From: Diplosphaera chodatii
Lineage: Eukaryota > Chlorophyta > Trebouxiophyceae > Prasiolales > Stichococcaceae
Direction: 5' to 3'
Assembly (NCBI GenBank): GCA_032358165.1
Contig: JAALGY010000028.1
Location: forward strand, 124,001-188,000
DNA length: 64,000 bases
The position numbers and the translations under genes are program-made. Of the stretch, positions 22,001-33,224 are shown piece after piece. The stretch's first letter is position 1; every line of letters begins with the position of its first letter. The notes under the pieces are model-generated. The model was not told the origin of the DNA, searched no databases, and saw nothing but the letters and a program-made list of their open reading frames with translations.

Positions 22001-24640
22001 GGCTCATGCAGTGTTTCATTGCTCAAAACCTTTCTTGCAGGTGTAGCAGGCGCCATCTGCCCGCGGTCAGATGGTTGAAAGCATCAAGGGTGGCAGGCTG
22101 CCATCCGGTAGTAGGATCGGGGCAGTGTCGCACATCAGCCTTCCGTCCCCTGCTGCAGGTGCCCTTCGACGCCAATGGGGTGCCTTTCGGCAACTGGACC
22201 GCCGCCCGCAGCTGGGACATGGAGGCCTACGGCCTGGCGGCCGTCGACTTCCAGCTGGGCCAGCTGTACTACGGCGTGCAGCTTGCAATCGCACTGCGCC
22301 GCACCCTCATCCTGCCAAAGGTGCGTCGCCGCAGATCAGGCCGCCTCATGCAGAACGAATGCTGCTGCTTGCACGCAGCTGGTGTGAGGCGAACGGGCAG
22401 CAGGTGTGTCTGCACAAGCACCACAGGGCAGCTGCTGAGGCGACCAGCCAGGGGCAACGCCTGTCACCAGCTCCGCAGACTTTGCAGTGAGCCGCAGCAA
22501 ACCGCAGCCAATCTGACTCGCTGCCTCGCGTCCGCTGCAGATGGCGTGCTTCTGCGACAACAACTGGTGGCCCGGCACCGGGTGCCGCTCGGTGCCCACG
22601 GCGGAGGAGGGCGGCGACCCCCTCGACTTCCCGCTTCCCTTCGCCTGCCCCTTCGACTTCCTGTTCGTTGCCCAGGTGCTGACAGCGCACCGCCTGTGCC
22701 TGTGGTGATGTCGCGGCATCTCATCTGGTCCAGCACACATTTGATGTGCACTGCAGCTGTGCCTCGTAGCATCCTGCCTGCACGTGAAACCCTACACCTT
22801 GAGCAGTATCTGCTTTCCGTGCAGAACTTCGCATCAGACCCCAAGCAGTTTGGGCCGCCGCTGCGCCACCGCTACCACACCTTCCTGTCCGAGCCCGCGC
22901 TGCCGGCAGTTGTGCAGGTGAGCTGGTCTGCCTGTGTACAGTGACGAGTCTGTGCTGCAAGCAGCATCAGGGCGGCAGCCAGCCCTGCAGCGCCCGAAAC
23001 CAATATCCTTCATAGCAGCGCTGTGCAGACTGCCCAAAGCGCAACAGCTGGGCCGACGCACAGCACATGCTGCCTGCCAAGCCTGCATGCGGCCTTTGGC
23101 GCCCTGCATGCTCAGGGTCTGTCCCCTGCTCGTGAGTATGAACCTACTCTGTGCACAAAGCGTCCACACAGAGCCGCCACACGGTGCTCCTTTGGTGCAG
23201 GAGCGGCAGGCGGTGGTGCAGACGTCGCCGGAGCTCCGCTGCAGCGGGCGGGCATGCAGGGGGGTGGTGGCAGAGCCATGCGACCCGAGGCCTCGATACG
23301 GCAAGGCAAGTCTCGGAGGCTCCGTGGAAGAATGTAATCAGGTCGAAAAACTGCATGATTGTGACTGCTGTGAGCGGAAGGACGGCCACTATGCCAGCCC
23401 CATGATGGGTGGCTGACCCAGCGTGCGAGTCACTCAGCCATTGGGTGGATGATGCTCGCATGTATGGCAGCGCCTGCGCCTTAGACTAGTGCTGGTGCAG
23501 TCTGCCGCTGGCAGGCCACTGGGCACACCCACAGGCAGTGGGCGAACAAGGCTCACAGCTGAGGCCCTTGATCTGCAGGCGGCAGGCGCGCGGCAGCCGC
23601 CGACGCTCTGCGTCCCGGCGCGACTGACCGACAAGCAGCTGGGCCGGGTGCTGGCCCCCCTGGAGCAGGAGCGCGTGCTGCACTTCGCGGACGCCCACGA
23701 GGCCTGGGGCGGCTTCACGAACTCCAGGGTGGGTGCTGTGATATACGCAGCGTCGAAACCCAACTGCCTGGGCCCGGATCATGTGCTGGGCAGCAGTCAA
23801 CCGGCAGCTGGGGCCTGGGCGCGGAAGGCGCCACCTGTTCGTCACTGTAGTTACGGCGCCATCCTGTGACCCAACAGCTGCGGTCATCCATTACAGATGT
23901 AATGCCGGTCCCATGCCTGCCCTCCTGACTTGATCTGCAGAGACAGGCAGAGAACTTGACGAAGATCTTGACAGAGATCCTGAGAGAGACAACACGCCAA
24001 TTCCGCATCCTTTGCATTACAATACAGGACCAAAAGGCGGCGGACGCCAGGGCGGAGCACCTGGTCACAAACTGGCAGCGGCGGGACTCTGCGATGCCGG
24101 GCGCGGTTCCCCCGGGCCGCGGCGCCGAGGAGGACTACATACTCGGGCGGCTGTGGGACCGCGGCGCGGTGCGGGCCATCGCCAACGGCAGCCTGCCCGT
24201 CACAGAGGTCTGGCGTCTAGAGTTGGATGCTTGGATGTGTTGTGGTATTGTGTGCAGCTGTCATGCTGCGGCCTTGGTGCACAGATGCGCTGTGCCTCGG
24301 CAGCAATCGCGCACCCTGCGGCGTCCTGCGATGCTGACGGCACATGCTGGGCTCAGCCGCTGGACAGCTGGTGGACAAAGAGACACTACAAAGCTGTTTT
24401 CTACTGCTGTACAGCCGTGCTTGAGCTGGCCTCCTGCTGGCCGCTTGTTCAACGACGTGCAACGTGCTCTTGTGCTCAGTGTGGCACAGCCTTGGGCGCT
24501 CCTGCGCAACCGGTGCCTGACATCCTGACCCCGGCACGACTGTTGCCGTGCAGATCCTGCGGCACCGTCCCTTCAGCCAGTGGGACGTTGACGCCTCGGG
24601 GTTCAGGTTCATGGGCGATGCCAGCATCCCGCGGGTGTGA
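19072..24640 (+). CDS. GT77 (XEG113-like) arabinosyltransferase-type protein, 14 exons
   Basis: Exons: 19072..19428, 19633..19831, 20021..20202, 20476..20578, 20874..20980, 21265..21426, 21685..21849, 22159..22320, 22541..22675, 22825..22917, 23201..23263, 23579..23728, 24028..24207, 24554..24640; about 714 residues. Residues ~19-40 form a type II signal anchor (FLTLLPAAFFLQFVAV), followed by a Gly-rich stem. The donor-binding part has VNGTVLLT, FNAAMLDLARNWLEH, the D-x-D motif in SDVDVVWFRDP (D228/D230), YNSGAMLWRR and DQDALN. The second part resembles the C-terminal half of plant XEG113, with RTLILPK, CDNNWWPG and FACPFDFLF. GT77 enzymes add arabinose to hydroxyproline-rich glycoproteins in the Golgi. 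Intron 1 needs a GC donor (ACG|GCAAGG). The exon at 23201..23263 and the splice into the exon at 20874 are less certain than the rest. Confidence 0.85.
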
Positions 24641-25575
24641 CGGCAGTATTGCAAGAATTTCTGGAGAATGATACTGAAGTCTGGACATCGAAAAGGCAGC
24701 GTGGCATGGGCAACTACATATAACTGCGCGGTAGCATTGACTGGGTACCAAGTATTATGGAAGCCTGCCACTTGTCACTGGCACTGGGTCAGCAGTGGGC
24801 AGCTTATACATTCTGACGAAAGAAGACAATCCCAACGGACCAAGCTGCTGTAAATGGACCCTCGGCATGGTGTTCGATCAGCGTGCATAGAAACACACGT
24901 GGTCAGCCACGGTGAACAAATGAATGATGCATGGCAGCAGCAAAGCGCCTGCATAACGAACAACAATGTTCGGCAAGTGTGTTGAGGCAAACACAAGAGA
25001 TAGCCCTCCCTGGAAAAAGCTCTCGCTACGTTGAGAGTGACGTCCAGCAGTGCATTGTCGGCCCCAAATGTTGCAATGCCATCGTCCCCGGTGTCACGAT
25101 CAAAATTGCAGCCAAACCTGCAGCAATACTGGGCTATGTAGCCCTGCGTTTGCACCAAAAGAAACCTTCCCGTTGCTGCTAAGCCGATACAGACTGACCC
25201 CTTGGAGATATCACGATCTGAAGGGGTGTCCCCTGCCTCCTGTTCCCCTTCCTTCCTCCAGTGTGTTTTCTGAGTTGTGAGGCATCATCACGCCTGCTGC
25301 ATGGCGCACACCGCGATCGGCAGGCGCCACATGCGCCTGCCAGCCGTGTGTCCAGTGCTGTCCATCCCGAGATCCTGGCCGCCCCTCTCTGAAACAGCCG
25401 TGATGCTGGCCGTCTGATCTCCACTCTGTGATCAGACGGCCAGATCGGCGTGCACCGGTCCGTCTGCTTTGTGCCCCACCGCCGGCAGCAGCTCCTACGT
25501 GCCGCCGCAGCCCACCCCCGCGCCCCGGATATCTCCAGCCGCATGCCCCACGGGATGCGCAGGCTGCATGGCCCT
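24641..25575. other. Convergent 3' flanks of GT77 (+) and kinase (-)
   Basis: About 935 bases with no supported exon. A plus-strand frame at 24931-25182 has no family signature. The region carries a perfect 14-bp stem-loop at 25406-25443, annotated separately. Confidence 0.45.
25406..25443. repeat. Perfect 14-bp inverted repeat with 10-base loop
   Basis: CTGGCCGTCTGATC (25406-25419) and GATCAGACGGCCAG (25430-25443) are exact reverse complements around a ten-base loop. It sits about 130 bases downstream of the kinase stop codon on the minus strand, where it could shape the 3' end of that transcript. Confidence 0.85.
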
Positions 25576-28500
25576 CTACAGGGTGGGCAGCTTCCGCAGC
25601 CCCCGGCCGCTGTCGCCGCTGGCCGTCTTGGCGACAGGCGCCGGCCCGGCGAGCAGCTCCCCGGCGGCCGCCGAGATCGCCATGTCGCGGCACCGCTGCG
25701 CCGCCTCCGCAAAGGTGGGCCGCGAGCTCGGCTCGTTGCACATGCACTCCTGCAGGAGACGTGGCAGAGGCGCCGTCAGGGGCAAAACGACACAGCTGGA
25801 GATGAAGACTGGCAGCATTCATGTCCGCACCAGGCCGCATGCTCGTGAAGATATGGCACCCAAGATGAGGCCTGAGGCGGCTTCGTGCTGACAACACGAC
25901 TCAGAGCGCCAGGGCCATCAGGACGATAATGTGCTTCCGGCCCACCTGTGCCAGCTGCTTGTAGGGGCCGGGCGCGCCCGCCGGCCACTCCAGGGTGGAC
26001 GCCCCGGATGCCTTCTTCATGATGACCTGGATGGGGCGCAGCCCCGCCCATGGGCGCTGCATGCAGTACCTGCGGCGGGACCACAGCGGTTCGGGCGGCG
26101 ACTCCCTCAACACATCGTTGTGCACCCAGACGGCGGATGCGGTCAAGCAAGTCCACAGCAATGCTGTATCTATAACACTCAGCAGTGCAACAGGTGCAGC
26201 AGGGGCAGTCGATGAACGGAAACAGTGGACCGGGAGCTCACATCTCCCAGAGCATCACGCCAAAGCTGTACACGTCGGCAGCCTTGGACAGCCGGCCCTC
26301 GGACAGCAGCTCAGGCGGCATGTGCGTCACCTGCAGCACAGGAGTGCCCCTCATAAGCCTCGCAGCATCAACAAGCCGTGCTGCCTTGACGCTCCTTGGA
26401 GGCAGCTGATGGGGTGGACCAGCACAGCAGCGGCAGTGACGGCAGCCAATATAGGTGTGCTCATCACTGCGGCCTATCACGGCTGAAGTTAGCATAGGAT
26501 GCGCCGCTTGGCAGGCAAGGGGTCGCAAAGAGTGTCGAAAAGCGGGGAGGGGCACACCGTGCCGAAGGTGTTGGTGTCCAGGCTGGACTCGCTGTGCATT
26601 GAGCGGCTCAGCCCGAAGTCCGACACCTGCAAGATGAAGGGCATGGACTGAACATTGGCAAAGACAAGGGCGGACATCAAGGCCCACTTTGGTGGACGGG
26701 AGGACGTCGAGCTCAATAACTTACAAATGCGGTGCCATGGCATGGCGCAGCGCATCAACAGGAATGAAATGCCCTGCAGTGGGCGCACCTTTGTTGTGAA
26801 GCCGCGCGGGTCGCTCTTATCGTCGGACAGCAGCACATTGTTGCACGTCAGATCACCTGCAGTGTCGCATACCCTTTGTTTGTACATGTGCAAACGATGA
26901 TGTCGGGCCTGTACCTCAGCATCAGGGACCACGGCAGCAGTCAACAGCCTGATGTGCCCAGCGGTAGCTGTGCGGACGGCTTTGGTGCTGTGCATCATGC
27001 TGCATCTATGCGGAACCCCGAACCTGAACCCAGCAGCTGCGCACCGTGCATCATGCCGCGGGAGTGCAGGTAGCGCATCGCGTCGGAGATCTCCACCGCG
27101 CAGGCCATCAGCTGCCGCATGTCGGGCGGCGGCGGCGGCGGCTGCTCTGAAGGGTCGTCAAGGTGGGCGAGGGCGGCGGCAGCCGGCATCCGCAGCCGCC
27201 CCGCATCATTCACATTCTGCGGGGCAGACAAAGTGGATGAATGAATGCAATCCAGATGCAACTGGTAAAAGTGCTGGGTGCAGGATAGTCCACAAGCACA
27301 GCGTCACGATCAACTGGTACAGCGATCTGTAGCATGCAGCCGAAGCAATGGCTCCCATCGAGCTGTTCCGGATGCAGACACTGCATGTACCTGCTTGCAC
27401 GTGAGAAGGACATGCGCAAGCTGCATCTACAATGCATTGCAGCGCACCTGCAGCGAGCCCGCGTTGCACAGCTCCAGCAGGATCCAGGTCTCGTGCTGGT
27501 GGGCGGGCGCCGGCGGCGTGTCGGCGGAGGCCCGCGCCGTGGCGCCGGCCGACCCGGGCCGCACGCTGATGCCGCCGCCGGCGAAGCGGGAGGAGGAGCG
27601 CTTGAAGGACGCGGCCTGCAGGATTTTATGGTGGAAAAGGATGGTCGTGAGCGTGAAATGACAGCAGCACATGCATGGCACCAGGAGGTGTGCTTGGGCT
27701 GCTCATGTGCACTGCGCTGGAAACTCCTTTCATATGATGCATTTTCGACAAACATGGCCTGCTTCAAGCCTGGCAGTGTGGACAGGACAGTGACGACACT
27801 GCATCGCTGTGCAGGGCGTAGTCCGTCTGCTCAGAGCAGCATGCCACTGTGCACTCGCATTCCGTCATGCCAGACGGAGTGCGCACCACGCCGCTGGTGC
27901 GCGTCGCGTAGTCGTAGGTGCGCACGATGTTGTCATGCTCCAGGCGCTGCCCCAGGGTGGCCTCCAGCTCCTTGGCGGTCGCCTCGCCCAGCACCCCCGT
28001 GTGGTGGATCACCTGAAATTTTTATTATTTTATTTGTTTGCGAATACGAACTTAGTGGTGTGCACCTGGGCTTGTGAGGGCGTCAGAGCTGAGGGGGAAA
28101 ACCGTGGTGAGAAGAGTCACTGCTGGTGGGCCGGCAGCAGACGCTGCCCAACAGTCAGCATGTGCCGGTCAGAGCAGGTGTGCGGCGGCTGAGCGGCTGC
28201 AGCAGACGCACAGCACCGCAGGCATGGCCGCTGGCTGATAGACAATAGTATGAGCGGCGTCGGGACCCTCACCTTGACGGCGATCTCCTGGTCCCCGCGC
28301 CACCCCAGGTACACGCTGCCGAAGCTGCCCTTGCCCAGCAGCCCCCCCAGCCGCACCTCCGCAAACGGCGTCAGGCCTGCATCGGCCGCGAGATGAGTCC
28401 GTTCAGGAGGGTTGCCAGGTGACGCTGGACGCCACCACAAAGCTGGGACAGAGGGCCCAGCTCAGCTGACATCACTCTGGCAGCGCAGCGGCGCCACGTG

Positions 28501-31415
28501 GCAGGGGCCGCGGCGCTGCAGCCAGCGTCGCAGCAGGGCGCGAGCCAATGCCTCCAACAGTAGGATCCGAGGTGCGGGTGCTGGGACGGCAGCAAAACGC
28601 AGGATGAGGGGAGCATTGGGTTCGGGGGCGATCCGAAACCCTAAACCCTAGGGGGGTGCCGCTCACTCAGGGAGGCCTCCGAGCGCATGGAGAAGCTGCG
28701 GCTGCTGGGCAGCAGCTCGCAGCCGCCGCCGCCGCCGCTGCCGCTCAGCCGCCGGGCGCTGGCGGCGGCGTCGAGGCTGCCGCGCCTGCTGGGCTCCATG
28801 GCGGCCTGCAGAGATGACGGGCAGCAGAGGCTGATCAGCACCAGCTGCGCGAGAAGCAGCATGACTTGGAAGATGCACGGAAGCGCAGAGCAGGAGATGC
28901 CCACTTGAGGGGCGCAAGAAGCAACATCAGCAGCTATCGCCGTTGTGTGTCAGCACAGTTGCAGGCATGCAACAGGTGTGTGCCACTGACATCCACAGGG
29001 CATTCGAGTTCTGTTGTGCACCACGAAACATCACAAGGGGGAGTCTCCAAAGCAGACTGCATGCAGGCCGCATCCACACTGTTACCTTCAGTGACACAAA
29101 GTACAGGCCGGCCGGCACAGCGTCGGCGGCAAACACGTTCGCAATGCCGGCGGTCGGAAGCAGTATGGCGGCCGCATCTTCGTCCAGCGGCCGCCTGCTT
29201 GCGGGCCTGCAATCAGCGGACCGCGCAACTGACTACATGGTCTCTCCAATTGGTGACTGCGAGCGACCACCAGCCACACTTCGATGCTGTCAAGTATTCA
29301 GTTGCTCGCGGTTTGTTGCCAGCACCAAGTGTGCCTGTACTTGCAGCAGGCCAGCTGGTCCAACTCATTCGATTCCATGAAGTTTGCATCGTTACATTGG
29401 CCACTTCACCAACATTCATTTGGCACCTGAGGCTGAGGTTGAACGCACGGGGCCGCTCGCCACTCTCTGAACCCTCAGCAACCGCCACCGTCATGCTGAA
29501 GCTGGCGGAGTTCAGCAATCGCGCGCCAAACTGGCGCCAGGGCTCTGCTGCCATGGGACCCTGTAGCAAAGGGTTGCACGGGGTTCGGGACGGCAGCTTT
29601 CAGGGTCAGTGACGGATAAGTGCTTCAGGGCTGCGCACATATGCTGAGTGGCATGTGAGGTCGTAGTGAGGCTGTGAGGCTTGCGGTCGGCTGCATCCGC
29701 CGTGCACTGGGCAGCTGCAGATTGCGGGCAGCATTCCCCACAGCAACTTTGCATCACTTTAGAGCACACCTTGGCATCGGGAAGCTCAAAGTGCTGCCAG
29801 AAGGCGCCGCCAGCGCTGGCAAGTCCGGTGCTCTCCGAAAACGCCTGGCTGACGTGCAGCAGCCGCCAGCCGGCGAGCGAGGTGTCCATGAGGGCCACGC
29901 CGCGGGAGGCGGCGCCGGCGGCGCGGCGGAAGCTGCTCTCCGCCAGGCTGCTTCCGGCTTCCGCCGTCAGCGACCCCAGCTCGGCGGCTGGCGGCAGCCC
30001 CAGCTCAGCGGCCAGCACGTCGGCGAGCTCCGAGGACGCGCTGCTGCCGAGCGTGGCGGGGGGACTGGGCGGCGGGGCGCGGGGCTGGGGTCCCGCGCCC
30101 AGGGGGCTCGCGCCGGCGCTGCCCCGGCGGCTGCAGGAAGCGGCGGCGGCGGCGGCGGAGCCCAGGGCGAACATGCTGGCGCTCGCGCGAACGCCGGCCG
30201 TGTTGGGGTTTTGAAACGAGCTGAGGCCGTCCGAGCCCGGCGGCGGGAGCGAGGCGGCCCTCTGGGCGCGCGCCGGCAGCGCGCCGCTGCCCCAGCGGGA
30301 GGCCTCCAGGCTGCTGCTGGCGGAGCGGCCCGCCGCCCCGGGGGGCGGGCCCCGCCAGGAGGGCGGCCGGCTGCCGCCGCTGCTGGCGGCACGGGCCGCC
30401 AGCCGGGCGGCGGCGTTTGCTGCACCAAGTTAGAAGACTGGGTGAGCGCACGAGGCTGCAACGAACCGACCATTGAATAAATGTACGCCGCTGCGGCCAT
30501 GCCGGCACCAGTCGAGTGCAGCAGGTGCACGACGTCTTATTGAGTCACATGCCAGCTACCATTAACATCGGTAGGGTTTGCTTGACATATCGATGATCAA
30601 CCCGAAGCAGCAGGGCACCAACACATGTTGGCATTGAGACAGTACAGATCTAGCAGAGTCATACCTGCTGCTGTGATCTTGGCGTCCCGGTCGTCGGTGA
30701 AGGCCGGGCGCTGCACCGCCTCCGTGGCAAAGGCGGAGACCAGCACAGGGGGTGCCTCCGGCTCGCCGGACGAGATGCGCGGCAGCGGGTCCGGATCCAG
30801 TCTTGCCGACAGCGATCGCGGGGGCCCTGGCTTGGGGTTGGTGGCGATGACGACCGTTGTGGCGGCTGTGGCGGCCTTCGCGTCGGCCAGCAGGCTGCTG
30901 TACAGCGCGTGGCACTCGGCGCTGGCGGTGTCGGAGCGGAAGCCGGAAGCGGGCGGCGGCTGCGGGCGGTCGGAGCTGGGGCGCCTGACCTCGGCGCCGG
31001 CGGCCGTCCGGCTTCCCGGCAGCTCCCCTGGCAGCGGCAGGCCGCACTCCTGCGCGGTGTCTGCCCGCTGCATTCTGGAGGCGCCACGGTCGACGCTGTA
31101 GTGCCGGATGGGGATGCCAGTGACGGACATGCTGACGGTGAGGTGGCAGGCGGCGGGCGGGCCGCCGGCGGTGGGGCTGCCTCCGGCTGTGTGGGGGCGG
31201 TCGGCGGCCGCGTCGGCGAGCCTGGCGCTGTCGGCAATGGCGCTGACGGCTGCCGCCGCCGCGGCATCAAAGGAGAGCGAGGTCCGGCCGCCGCTGCTGC
31301 GGGCGAAGCTGCCGCCGTCGATGCTGCCGGGGCGGCTGCCGGCAAAGCTCCAGTATGCTGGCTGCCTCAGCGCGCCAGATGTACCCACGCAGCGGCATGG
31401 CCTGCAGCCGGCCAT
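25576..31415 (-). CDS. PAS-domain TKL-type Ser/Thr protein kinase, 14 exons (start uncertain)
   Basis: Minus-strand exons: 30665..31415 (start could be the ATG at 31130), 29770..30419, 29427..29560, 29086..29206, 28667..28805, 28273..28376, 27887..28012, 27448..27615, 27045..27216, 26789..26856, 26558..26626, 26242..26330, 25946..26069, 25576..25749; about 962 or 867 residues. A Ser/Ala-rich N-terminus precedes a PAS domain at about 421-552 (ALMDTSLAGWRLLHVS, FWQHFELPDA, LYFVSLK). The kinase domain at about 600-945 shows GKGSFGSVY, IAVK, ELEATLGQRLEHDNIVR, HGDLTCNNVLL (the usual Arg of HRD is Gly), SDFGLSR, MPPELL, DVYSFGVMLWEM and RPTF. Insertions rich in Ala/Pro lie after strands 4 and 5. 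No membrane segment is certain. PAS-kinase proteins of this kind are common in green algae and may sense light, redox or a ligand. Confidence 0.82.
28636..28652 (+). repeat. Interstitial telomere-like repeat
   Basis: Two head-to-tail CCCTAAA-type units (AAACCCTAAACCCTAGG) inside a kinase intron, only 15 bases from the exon edge at 28667. The same motif on the other strand occurs at 55731-55747. Confidence 0.75.
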
Positions 31416-32072
31416 ACGCCAGAGCGCTGCTGATGATGAGCCCAGCCCCAGGCAGACAGGTGCACCCTGAGAGCTTCCTCTTATGTACACATGCAAGCAA
31501 TTACTGCTGAGTATTGGGCACGTGCTGACTGCCTATACGTAATCAGCTATGTACATGGGTGCTCACAGGCTCTGCCTGCTGGGCGCGTGGGGCGCCTCAG
31601 CAGTCGCCGCCCTGCCACCAACAGCAGCCTCGGCAGCAGTCTGGGCGCCTCGACAGTAGCAGCAGGCCGCATGCATCAGCGTGCCTACGGGGCGAGCGTT
31701 GCGGTTGTGCCGTCAGCAGTGCGCGGGCGCCCTCTTACAAGCCTCGCTGCCCAGCGAGATGAGTCCGTGCCTGCTGATCACGGGACATGCAGCGCTCTGG
31801 AGGCGCTCGTACTATTCAAAACAGTGCTGGAAGCTGTTGCTCTAGCCGCACTCGCTGTCGGTTGGTGCGCTTGCTTGACGTGGATGCTGCAGCAGAAAGT
31901 TCAGATCGTTTTGGCGTCCCGCTCTACCATGCTCGATCGACTGGTTGCAGCGTTTCTTGGCTTGAACATGTGGATGGCTTCCCAGAACGTACTGCTTGCG
32001 CTTGTGCTGGGAAGTTTTGAGGCCGCACAGCGTGCAGCACAGCCACAGCAGCGCAACACGAACAATGTGTAG
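31355..32072 (+). CDS. Organelle-type membrane protein, family member 3 (two exons)
   Basis: Exons 31355..31459 and 31569..32072 give 202 residues. Exon 1 starts MLAASARQM like the gene at 7505 and ends GRQ before GTGCAC; exon 2 begins ALPAGRVG after ACAG. Conserved positions include VVPSA before the mature part. Hydrophobic regions are around VLEAVALAALAVGW and LVAAFLGLNMWM...VLLALVLG. The leader has many Arg and Ser and no acids, so plastid or mitochondrial import is likely. It lacks the acidic tail of member 1. Exon 1 overlaps, on the opposite strand, the open frame upstream of the kinase start, so the two genes are tightly divergent or overlap. The gene continues with no recognised relatives. 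Function unknown. Confidence 0.65.
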
Positions 32073-32963
32073 ATCAGGGTGTAGCCGGGCACAAGCCCCG
32101 CGGTGTCGTGTCGCTGCCCAGACCGCTTGTGTATCAAAGTGTGGGTTTGGCAACATCTGTGTGAGGTATTCAGACCAAGATGATATCTGGACATGATATC
32201 TGGCATGCCGTGATGAACAGTTAGAAATGAAGTTGGCGCACCTTGCTCAGAGTTTGTGCAATGGCGATGTGACACGCAGGTTGACACCACCGACTACAGT
32301 GACATCCACAACTCGTGTGCCATTATAGCTCTGCAGCGCTCGCCTGCTCACGGCGCATGTAGGCGGGTCATCAGACGTGTGCAAAACCAGCGTGAACTTT
32401 CAGTGTCACAGCACCAGAAACATGTTTCTAGCAAGGCCATGAGTGGCACAAGAGCACGGTTGGCACCGGTCGCAATATAATGATGGCTGCACGCGTGGTG
32501 AAATGGAGGGAAACACTTCCCGTGGAGGCAGGACGGAGGTGGGCGAGTTGTAAGACACGACACTCTCGCAACGCAGCGTCAGACAGCCAGCGTCTGCCCG
32601 CAATGCGCTGACATCTGCTGAACATTCAAATACTCGGTGCACTGTACTGCTGCTGAGGCTGCCGAGACCAAAAGTCGGCCGCTTCTGGCACAGCCTCGGG
32701 CACATCAGGACCCAATTTTCATCGAGTCGCAGCAGGTGGGCGTGCTTGGTGTCGCTTGTTATCTGGCAATTTGCTGCAAGTTTCATGAAATGGTTGCATT
32801 GAGACATCCAATCCCGTTAGCCTCGCACAGCTTCGACCCTCATGGTCAACCCTTCGTGTTCCGTGCATATGCAGCACGGCCAGCGGATCGCCCTAAATCC
32901 CAGCGCCAGTCTCTCACCTACTACAAACCGCAGAACACCAACTGTCTCGGTCGTGACGCGATC
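32073..32963. other. Intergenic between two family members
   Basis: About 890 bases between members 3 and 4, both plus strand. The frame of the first exon of member 4 is open upstream to 32637 but without splice or motif support. A short tandem duplication (ATGATATCTGG twice) lies near 32179-32205. Confidence 0.4.
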
Positions 32964-33174
32964 ATGATGCGCGCACGCAGCCGCGCTGCCTCCATTGGGC
33001 CGGGCGCAACCGCAGAGCTGAGGCGCCCAGCCCCTTGCAGACCGGTGCAAACCTTCAGCCCTCTCGCTTTCATTCACCACTGCTGAGGACTTGCAGACGT
33101 TTCTGAATATGCAGGCCGTAATACACGCCACAGTTGTGATTCACATGCGCGCAGGCTGTGGCTGTGTTACGCTT

Positions 33175-33224
<50 letters not shown>

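Noticed and set aside
23201..23416. Longer alternative exon in the GT77 gene running past 23263.
   Set aside because: Only the 63-base version closes the phase with the next well-supported exon at 23579.
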